Assembly: GCA_045601045.1 (NCBI GenBank)
Contig: JAZRZA010000015.1
Location: 1-17,833 of the forward strand
DNA from: UBA1181 sp045601045
GTDB lineage: Bacteria > Bacteroidota > Bacteroidia > Bacteroidales > Paludibacteraceae
DNA: 17,833 nt
Direction: 5' to 3'
Positions 1-5,148 of this stretch are shown here, one piece after another (the stretch's first letter is position 1; each line of letters begins with the position of its first letter). Both the position numbers and the translations under genes were made by a program. The notes under the pieces were generated by a model, which saw only the letters and a program-made list of their open reading frames with translations, had not been told where the DNA came from and did not search any database.

Positions 1-2
1 TG

Positions 3-28
3 ATTCGAGCAAAAATTGTAGCTCGAAT
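3..28. repeat. 8-bp inverted repeat at window edge
   Basis: ATTCGAGC (3-10) and GCTCGAAT (21-28) are perfect reverse complements around a 10-nt A/T-rich loop. The element lies downstream of the minus-strand nuclease gene. It could be part of that gene's terminator or the edge of a repeat, but any T-run on the minus strand would fall outside the window, so its role is undecided. Confidence 0.4.
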
Positions 29-101
29 GTTTTCTGTCATAAAAAGAGATGCTCCATATTCAAAAGAATACAAACTTGTTTCTTAAAGAAATCATCACAT
101 T

Positions 102-605
102 TTATAAAATTTTACTTTGAAAATTCATAAGAATAGATATATAAAAATTGTGATTGCGGTCCCAAAACTCGGTAAGTTCGTCTCGGTCATAGACGCTCGT
201 CCGTGTCACCGCCTTAGAGAGAAACGCATCTCTCTGCCCCATGATGAAGATGCCGAAGATTCGTGGAATGTCCTGCTCCATCTTTTCCCACTTGAAGCCC
301 TTCGGGATTAGATTCTTCATGAGCTGATAGACATAGAACGTCGCCCGCGTCTTGAAATAGGTCTGTGAGGCGTTCTGCATCTCGATCAGGATCTTTTCCT
401 CCTTCTCGGTCGTACACAGGAGATCGAACGTGACACCTCGCTGTCGTCCGTTCTCTCTTGGAACCTCGACATTTTCAAATTTGACACTCGTTATTCTGTC
501 GGTTTCATCCTCAAGAATAGCGTTCAGGAAAGATTTCATCACGATCTCGTCTTGCATACAATACTTGAAGCCGAAGTCGCAGCGTAAGTCGATATACTTA
601 GCCAT
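102..605 (-). CDS. PD-(D/E)XK nuclease family transposase (Rpn/PDDEXK_2 type), probably truncated
   Basis: This 167-residue protein opens with the phenylalanine/aspartate-rich start of the Rpn/PDDEXK_2 family (DFGFKYCMQDE, residues 10-20). It then shows the catalytic-type pattern D61, 13 residues, E75-x-Q77 (ILIEMQ), followed by the helix with FKTRATFYVYQ. Family members are recombination-promoting nucleases or transposase-like nucleases that cut DNA, usually about 280-310 residues long, so the C-terminal 40 percent is missing here. A different minus-strand frame just past the stop (about 45-105) reads CDDFFKKQVCILLNMEHL, which vaguely resembles the usual continuation, so a frameshift is possible. 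A good -7 box lies about 70 nt upstream of the start. The gene stands alone. The family call is firm; activity is doubtful. Confidence 0.8.
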   Translation of the reverse strand: MAKYIDLRCDFGFKYCMQDEIVMKSFLNAILEDETDRITSVKFENVEVPRENGRQRGVTFDLLCTTEKEEKILIEMQNASQTYFKTRATFYVYQLMKNLIPKGFKWEKMEQDIPRIFGIFIMGQRDAFLSKAVTRTSVYDRDELTEFWDRNHNFYISILMNFQSKIL

Positions 606-672
606 TGTTAAAAAAGAATTTAAAGATTAAACAAAATAGATAAAACTCTTGCAAAACAAGCGATTCTGGATG

Positions 673-680
673 CAAAGATA
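673..680 (-). promoter_or_regulatory. Bacteroidota -7 promoter box for the nuclease gene
   Basis: The minus strand reads TATCTTTG followed by CA, a full match to TAnnTTTG. It lies about 70 nt upstream of the nuclease start at 605. No TTTG -33 element is seen at the usual 19-21 nt spacing, so only half of the promoter is supported. Confidence 0.45.
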
Positions 681-720
681 GAAAAAAATATCGGTAATAT
701 GTATTTATTACACAAAATAC

Positions 721-761
721 AATCGTACCACCCACGGCAGATATGTCCAACGATCTCGCCT
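721..761 (+). repeat. Imperfect direct repeat, left copy (flanks RhuM gene)
   Basis: Shares AATCGT, CACCCACG and GTCCAACGAT in the same order and spacing as 1950-1989, apart from a one-base indel. Both copies have the same orientation and bracket the RhuM-type gene with its hairpin cluster. They could be ends of a mobile segment or two copies of a dispersed intergenic repeat. Confidence 0.6.
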
Positions 762-818
762 ATAGCTGTGTGTGGCTGGTGTTCCGCCAAAGGGAGGGGG
801 AACCGCCGTTGGTGTAGA

Positions 819-838
819 GAATTAAGAGTTAAGAATTA
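819..838 (+). repeat. AT-rich AATTAAGAGTTAAG module
   Basis: A degenerate tandem of about 10-nt units (GAATTAAGAG, TTAAGAATTA). A near-identical module is at 13940-13960 immediately after ruvB. In both places it is followed by a GC-richer palindromic segment, which suggests a composite intergenic repeat. Confidence 0.5.
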
Positions 839-858
839 TGACTAGGCTTCGCACCCCT

Positions 859-956
859 GTGCCTGAAAGGCACTATCTGAGTAACCGGGGGCATCGCCAT
901 CGGTTAAAGATGCACCACAGCCTGGAAGGCTGTATCACCTATGTTATAGTGCTATA
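859..956. repeat. Cluster of four consecutive hairpins
   Basis: Four inverted repeats lie in 98 nt: GTGCC/GGCAC (859-873, loop TGAAA); 11-nt arms with two mispairs centred at 894 (882-906, TAACCG to CGGTTA); ACAGCCT/AGGCTGT (917-933, loop GGA); and TATAG/CTATA (945-956, 2-nt centre). The last one contains the stop codon of the minus-strand RhuM gene. No T-run follows on either strand, so these are not classical terminators. A structured repeat or processing signal fits better. Confidence 0.6.
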
Positions 957-1836
957 CCACTTGTCCCAAAATCAACGCCTTGGGCAGATGGATGATATCA
1001 AAGGCGAAGAGCCTTTTGCCGAGGTCTTTGAGAGAGGCACCAAAGTGATAGACGGTATCGTCAACGATTAGGAATCGGTCGTGAAAATGGGTCCGATAGG
1101 AGAGTATCTCTATGTGTCGGCTTGTGCCATATTCGGCCTCATGGTTCATTTGTAGCGTTCGTATGTTCGGACCTATTCGCTCCGTGTAGATCGTGGCTGA
1201 TACATTGGGTTGCCTAGCCTCCAGAATGTGCAGCGTGTCTGCTCCCACATAGGCGTCAATCAGTATCACCTCGTGTTGTGCCGTCCGGATGATACTTTCG
1301 GCCACCTCTCTGCCTTCGAGCAGATGACCCTCGAAAATACAGCCTTCGTGTGGCGGTAGGTTGGTTTTTATAAAGAAGTCTATTTGTTTTTGGTGCTCGT
1401 CCAATCTCTGCTCCACCTTCTGGAACCGTTCGTCAGTACGTTCTTGTAGCGCCACTAGTTGGCGGTTGATGGAATACCCACGGAGTAGATGCTCCTTGAG
1501 GACGGAGTTAGCCCAGATGCGGAACTGTGTGCCCCGTTGCGATTTTACACGATATCCAACGGAGATGATAACATCGAGGTTGTAAAGCTTCGTTTTGTAC
1601 TTTTTCCCATCAGAGGCAGTTGTCAAGTAATCCTTGACAACTGAATTCTGTTTTAACTCAGATTCTTTGAAAATGTTATTAATGTGTAAACTTATATTTT
1701 GTTTAGTCGTTTGAAACAAATCTGCCATTTGTTGTTGTGATAGCCAAACGGTCTCATTCTCAATTTGTACTTCCAGTTTCAAACTTTCGTTGGGTTGGTA
1801 GAGAATAATCTCACCTTGGGTAGTTTCTTTTTGCAT
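952..1836 (-). CDS. RhuM family protein with C-terminal PLD-like domain
   Basis: The 294-residue protein has an N-terminal RhuM-type region (about residues 12-125), including the segment around VWLSQQQMADLF that resembles a DNA-binding helix-turn-helix and the conserved YNLDVIISVGYRVKS stretch. A probable coiled coil follows (about 128-155, LQERTDERFQKVEQRLDEH). The C-terminal part (about 165-280) carries HDRFLIVDD and GASLKDLG, resembling one half of a phospholipase D/Nuc HxKx4D site but with Arg254 in place of Lys. RhuM was named as a putative virulence protein in Salmonella and its biochemistry is unclear; binding DNA with a nuclease-like tail is inference. The gene is isolated, flanked by direct repeats, and ends inside a hairpin cluster. 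The ends look intact. Confidence 0.85.
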   Translation of the reverse strand: MQKETTQGEIILYQPNESLKLEVQIENETVWLSQQQMADLFQTTKQNISLHINNIFKESELKQNSVVKDYLTTASDGKKYKTKLYNLDVIISVGYRVKSQRGTQFRIWANSVLKEHLLRGYSINRQLVALQERTDERFQKVEQRLDEHQKQIDFFIKTNLPPHEGCIFEGHLLEGREVAESIIRTAQHEVILIDAYVGADTLHILEARQPNVSATIYTERIGPNIRTLQMNHEAEYGTSRHIEILSYRTHFHDRFLIVDDTVYHFGASLKDLGKRLFAFDIIHLPKALILGQVV

Positions 1837-1863
1837 AATGATATTTTATAGTTAAACAGATAG

Positions 1864-1903
1864 ACATCTGAACAAGAGGCAGATGTTTTATAATACGAAG
1901 ATA
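1864..1903 (-). promoter_or_regulatory. RhuM gene leader: possible -7 box and inverted repeat
   Basis: The minus strand reads TATCTTCG at 1903-1896, one mismatch from TAnnTTTG, about 60 nt before the start codon. Between it and the gene lies the inverted repeat ACATCTG (1864-1870), 9 nt, CAGATGT (1880-1886), which could be an operator or an RNA hairpin in the leader. Autoregulation by the DNA-binding N-terminus is possible but untested. Confidence 0.3.
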
Positions 1904-1949
1904 ATGAGTTTCGATGAATCATACAAATATGTGGAATTATAGAGGAGAA

Positions 1950-1989
1950 AATCGTGCACCCACGTTAGAGACGTCCAACGATTCCACCT
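1950..1989 (+). repeat. Imperfect direct repeat, right copy
   Basis: Matches 721-761 in AATCGT, CACCCACG and GTCCAACGAT with scattered substitutions. It is followed after 3 nt by the GGGGCGAATTGCATTC palindromic repeat, which the left copy lacks. Confidence 0.6.
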
Positions 1990-1992
1990 GCG

Positions 1993-2015
1993 GTAGGGGC
2001 GAATTGCATTCACCC
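1993..2015 (+). repeat. Palindromic GGGGCGAATTGCATTC repeat, copy 1
   Basis: Reads GTAGGGGCGAATTGCATTC then ACCC. The arms GGGCGAA and TTCACCC pair except at one position, which becomes a G-U pair on the minus-strand transcript. Other copies are at 13962-13985 and 14981-15002. Confidence 0.65.
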
Positions 2016-2024
2016 TGAAACCGC

Positions 2025-2060
2025 AAAAAAAATCACAACCGAAAGGCTGTGATTTTTTTT
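2025..2060 (-). terminator. Intrinsic terminator of the nitroreductase gene
   Basis: Arms AATCACAACC and GGCTGTGATT surround a GAAA tetraloop (2041-2044) and are bordered by A and T runs. On the minus-strand transcript the single imperfection becomes a G-U pair and the stem is followed by eight T. It lies about 20 nt past the stop codon at 2080. The flanking A/T runs could also allow weaker function on the plus strand. Confidence 0.85.
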
Positions 2061-2079
2061 ATTTGTGTTGTATCAATGC

Positions 2080-2730
2080 TTACTTCCAAACATTGTAGTG
2101 CACATTCTCAGGGATCCACTTGTCTTTAGGCGTTGGATTCTCAGCTGGATAACCCATTGGAATGACGCAAAGCACGATTTGTGAAGATGGCATGTTCAAC
2201 ATTCTGCCCATCATCTTCGCCTTATCCAAGTTTGGATAGAAACCTGTCCAGACAGCACCCAATCCTAAGGCGTGGGCAGCCAAAAGGATGTTCTCGGTAG
2301 CGGCAGACGCGTCTTGTACCCAGAACTCGCGGATCTTCTCATCCTCGATCGCTTTGGTCATATCACCGCAAACTACGATAGCCATAGGTGCTTTTGCCGC
2401 CATGTGCGCGTTTTGTGCGGAGTCGGCGATTTGTTGAAGAAGCGCCTTGTCGTTCACCACGGTGAAACTCCAAGGTTGCTTGTTGATAGCGGATGGAGCG
2501 GCCATGCCTGCGCGGAGAATCTTTTCTACCTTCCAATCCTCCACAGGAGTCTCTTGGTAGTCACGTACACTGGTGCGGGTTTGGATGGCTTGGAGCACAA
2601 CCTCTGCGCTGTCGATGTTTGGACATGTGTTGTTACCTGCGTTACCGCAATTGCCGCAGCATGATGTCAATGCGACTGTAGCTGTCAGGAAAAGGCTAGC
2701 CACTGAGGCTAACAAAAAATGTTTATTCAT
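2080..2730 (-). CDS. Nitroreductase family protein, predicted lipoprotein
   Basis: The 216-residue protein begins with a lipoprotein signal peptide ending in the lipobox LTSC, so Cys24 is the predicted lipidated residue. A short cysteine-rich tether follows (Cys25, Cys28, Cys36). The rest is a nitroreductase fold: the FMN-phosphate-binding RTSVRDY (52-58), APSAINKQPW (78-87) and the LAAHALGLGAVWTGF segment. Such enzymes are FMN-dependent NAD(P)H oxidoreductases acting on quinones, nitroaromatics or flavins, usually in the cytoplasm as dimers. A membrane-anchored form outside the cytoplasm raises the question of its electron donor. It is divergent from the next gene and has its own terminator. 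Family call sure; substrate unknown. Confidence 0.9.
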   Translation of the reverse strand: MNKHFLLASVASLFLTATVALTSCCGNCGNAGNNTCPNIDSAEVVLQAIQTRTSVRDYQETPVEDWKVEKILRAGMAAPSAINKQPWSFTVVNDKALLQQIADSAQNAHMAAKAPMAIVVCGDMTKAIEDEKIREFWVQDASAATENILLAAHALGLGAVWTGFYPNLDKAKMMGRMLNMPSSQIVLCVIPMGYPAENPTPKDKWIPENVHYNVWK

Positions 2731-2752
2731 AATTTTATATATTTAATGTTCG

Positions 2753-2760
2753 CAAAAATA
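2753..2760 (-). promoter_or_regulatory. -7 promoter box for the nitroreductase gene
   Basis: The minus strand reads TATTTTTG then C, a full match to TAnnTTTG, 22 nt before the start codon at 2730. No clear -33 TTTG is visible upstream. Confidence 0.5.
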
Positions 2761-2764
2761 GTTA

Positions 2765-2772
2765 TATATTTG
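2765..2772 (+). promoter_or_regulatory. -7 promoter box for the thioredoxin-like gene
   Basis: TATATTTG matches TAnnTTTG and sits 16 nt before the ATG at 2789. A partial -33 element, TTTA (2742-2745), is 19 nt upstream. The box lies only 4 nt from the divergent box at 2753-2760, so the two promoters overlap. Confidence 0.5.
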
Positions 2773-2788
2773 TCTATTAATTATCAGA

Positions 2789-4174
2789 ATGAGAAAGTTT
2801 TTTTACATATTGCTCCTATTTTCTTTGCCTTTTTCGCTGTTGGCGAAGGATGTGAAGATTTTTGGTGTGGCCCCATCCTATGCGGGACAACAGTTGGAGA
2901 TGAGGTGTAATACCAATTTGATGGTGGCGGGTGAAAGGGTTCTTTCCTCTTGTATGGTTGATTCTTCGGGAGCCTTTTCTTTCTCTTTTGACGTGACGCA
3001 GACGATGCAGGCCTTTATTCCTACCGAGACCTCCCGCGGATATGTTTTCTTGGAACCGGGTGCCCAGTATGAGGTTAAATTGCTTCCTCGTCAGGAGCGT
3101 ACATTGTCCCAAAAATTAGACCCTTACTACAAACCGACAGATTATATGCTGGATATCGTCCGTTTGAAACACGGGGATATCAATGCACAGGTGATGGAGT
3201 TTGAAGATGCATTCGATTTTTATTCGATGAGGCATCTTGTTTATGGCGCAAGCCCCGATTCCTTGAAGAAATCGGTGGCTGAGATCCGAGAGATTTTCCC
3301 TGATTTTGAGTCGAAACGTTTCTTGGCCGATTATCTGGATTACCGCTGTATGCTCATTCTGAATATGGCGCAGAATGTCAACCAAAACAAGATCATCAAG
3401 GAGTTGAATGGTAAGGATATCGATGTGGAGAACCCCGCGTTTTGGGATCTGTTCAACACACTTTTTAATGATTTTATCAAACAATCCGCTTACGATCGTG
3501 AGCAGGCCTTGACCTTTTCCCGTATCATAGAGGAGGGCAATGTGAAGATGTATCTCTTGAACATCAAGAATCGCTATGGCATCAACAATCAGGTTTTAGG
3601 CGAGTTGGTGGCGATCAAGTGGTTGTACGATTTGTTGAATGCTCCGGAATATGACCGTACCAAAGTGTATGAGATGTTGCGTAGTTTGGGTGGCGCCATC
3701 CAGTTGGAATACAACCGTGATATCTTGACGGAGATTTTAAATGGAGCCTCTTCCAATTTGCCAGGCATGGAGGCCCCTGACTTGGTGGCACGTTCGGTGG
3801 ACGGTAAGATGCGTAACCTCTCTGATTTCAAGGGACGTTACATCTATCTGAACTTCGGAAATAGTTTCATTGACCAGACGCAAAAGGATTTGAATGTTTT
3901 AATGCGTTTCCAAAATGAATATGGTAAGGACCTTGATATTGTCAATATCTTCCTTTATGATCAACCTGATCAGGTCGCTCGTTTGTCGCAGCGATTTGGA
4001 GGGAAGATGAATTTCTGGCTGGTGGAGGATTCCGATGCGGTAAAGAAACTATTTGGCGTCAAGAGTCTTCCCGCTTTCTTCTTGATTGATAAAGATGGTA
4101 CCTTCTTGATGACCAAGGGAGCGGAGCCGAACGATGAACTCAAAATGTTGTTACAACGAATATTGAGGAGGTAA
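2789..4174 (+). CDS. Exported TlpA/thioredoxin-fold protein lacking CxxC
   Basis: The 461-residue protein has a signal peptide of about 19 residues (MRKFFYILLLF...LLA). A mixed N-terminal region (20-320) corresponds to the DUF4369-like and helical segment of many Bacteroidota TlpA-like proteins. The C-terminal thioredoxin/AhpC-TSA fold runs from about 323 (PGMEAPDL) to the end. The fold keeps the cis-proline loop (KSLPAFFLID) and DFKGRYIYLNF strand, but where WCxxC should be it reads GNSFIDQTQ, with no cysteine. It therefore probably does not do disulfide exchange and may be a binding or assembly factor in the periplasm. It is 4 nt ahead of the kinase gene and so likely co-transcribed. Confidence 0.85.
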   Translation: MRKFFYILLLFSLPFSLLAKDVKIFGVAPSYAGQQLEMRCNTNLMVAGERVLSSCMVDSSGAFSFSFDVTQTMQAFIPTETSRGYVFLEPGAQYEVKLLPRQERTLSQKLDPYYKPTDYMLDIVRLKHGDINAQVMEFEDAFDFYSMRHLVYGASPDSLKKSVAEIREIFPDFESKRFLADYLDYRCMLILNMAQNVNQNKIIKELNGKDIDVENPAFWDLFNTLFNDFIKQSAYDREQALTFSRIIEEGNVKMYLLNIKNRYGINNQVLGELVAIKWLYDLLNAPEYDRTKVYEMLRSLGGAIQLEYNRDILTEILNGASSNLPGMEAPDLVARSVDGKMRNLSDFKGRYIYLNFGNSFIDQTQKDLNVLMRFQNEYGKDLDIVNIFLYDQPDQVARLSQRFGGKMNFWLVEDSDAVKKLFGVKSLPAFFLIDKDGTFLMTKGAEPNDELKMLLQRILRR

Positions 4175-4178
4175 GCCT

Positions 4179-5075
4179 ATGAATGTTTCTGAAAGTGCTA
4201 TGCGTGAGATTTTTCGTAAGACACTCCAAGAGTTGATGTTGGATGATAGCCTTATGGAGGATTTGGACCGGGTCTATATGCCGATGGCGAATATGATTCG
4301 CATGGGTTTCAATACGGATGCAAGAACACACATCATTGGTGTGAATGGCGCGCAGGGGGCTGGTAAGACCACGTTCGGAAGGTTGCTTCAACTTGTATTG
4401 GAGAATGCGTTTGGTCAGAAAGTGGTCCAGTTGAGCATCGATGATCTCTATTTGAGCCGCAAGGAACGGGAACGTTTGGCGAAGGAGATCCATCCGCTCT
4501 TGGTGACGCGGGGAGTGCCTGGCACGCACGATGTCAAGTTGGGCGAAGATACGCTGGACGCGCTTTGCAAGGCTGGCCCCAAAGATGTGACATTGATCCC
4601 TAGGTTCAATAAGGCGATGGACGATCCATTCCCCCGTGCAGCGTGGGACCAATTTGTGGGACGTCCTGATGTGATTATATTCGACGGTTGGTTCATGGGT
4701 GCGGTGGAGCAGAAGGAGACGGAACTGTTGACCCCTGTGAACGCTTTGGAACGAGATGAGGATCCTTACTGTGTTTGGCGTCGTTATGTGAACAGCCAAC
4801 TGGAGGATAACTACAAATCGTTGTTCAATCGTTTGGATTTATTGGTGATGTTGAAGGTTCCCTCTTTCGACAAGGTATACGAATGGCGTGCTTTGCAGGA
4901 GGAGAAATTGCGTATCAAAACCCAAGGACAAAAGAACCTTCGTGTGATGACCGATGAAGAGGTGAAGCGCTTTATCTCGCATTATGAGCGTTTGACGCGC
5001 CACATCCTAAATGAGATGCCCGCCAGGGCTGATATGCTCTTCAATGTGAGCAATGACCATAGAATCTGTATATGA
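4179..5075 (+). CDS. P-loop kinase, D-glycerate 3-kinase-like
   Basis: This 298-residue cytoplasmic protein has a Walker A loop GAQGAGKTT (57-65) and a SIDDLYLSRKER segment. It also has the GVPGTHD signature followed by IPRFNKAMDD and a Walker B-like DVIIFDGWFMG. This combination is seen in the GLYK family (plant D-glycerate 3-kinase and bacterial YggC-like proteins), which phosphorylates D-glycerate to 3-phosphoglycerate. About 45 extra N-terminal residues precede the kinase fold. The start is 4 nt after the upstream stop, within an AGGAGG-containing stretch that also forms the end of the upstream gene. Uridine-kinase-like or other small-molecule kinase activity cannot be excluded. Confidence 0.8.
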   Translation: MNVSESAMREIFRKTLQELMLDDSLMEDLDRVYMPMANMIRMGFNTDARTHIIGVNGAQGAGKTTFGRLLQLVLENAFGQKVVQLSIDDLYLSRKERERLAKEIHPLLVTRGVPGTHDVKLGEDTLDALCKAGPKDVTLIPRFNKAMDDPFPRAAWDQFVGRPDVIIFDGWFMGAVEQKETELLTPVNALERDEDPYCVWRRYVNSQLEDNYKSLFNRLDLLVMLKVPSFDKVYEWRALQEEKLRIKTQGQKNLRVMTDEEVKRFISHYERLTRHILNEMPARADMLFNVSNDHRICI

Positions 5076-5113
5076 TTGAACGGAACTGTTCAGTCACTTT
5101 GTATATTCATAAC

Positions 5114-5139
5114 GGGGAATCCAAAAAGTTCCCCTTTTT
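5114..5139 (+). terminator. Hairpin terminator just before the ABC-F start
   Basis: GGGGAA (5114-5119), 9-nt loop, TTCCCC (5129-5134), then TTTTT. It follows the kinase gene by 38 nt and ends 9 nt before the ATG at 5149. It can end the upstream transcript. Since no separate promoter is visible after it, it may also attenuate expression of the ABC-F gene. Confidence 0.7.
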
Positions 5140-5148
5140 GTTGTAAGT

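Larger units (their letters stand above)
606..951. other. Gene-free accessory interval with dispersed repeats and hairpins
   Basis: This 346-nt stretch has no credible coding region; the short plus-strand ORF at 838-1071 mostly overlaps the RhuM gene and consists of hairpin sequence. In order it holds the AT-rich leader and promoter of the nuclease gene, a 40-bp repeat also found at 1950-1989, an AT-rich module (819-838) resembling one after ruvB, and a row of compact hairpins from 859. It looks like layered intergenic repeat debris. Confidence 0.6.

Noticed and set aside
838..1071. Plus-strand 77-codon frame across the hairpin cluster
   Set aside because: Its sequence is made of the hairpins and the antisense of the RhuM C-terminus; no promoter or ribosome-binding context supports it.
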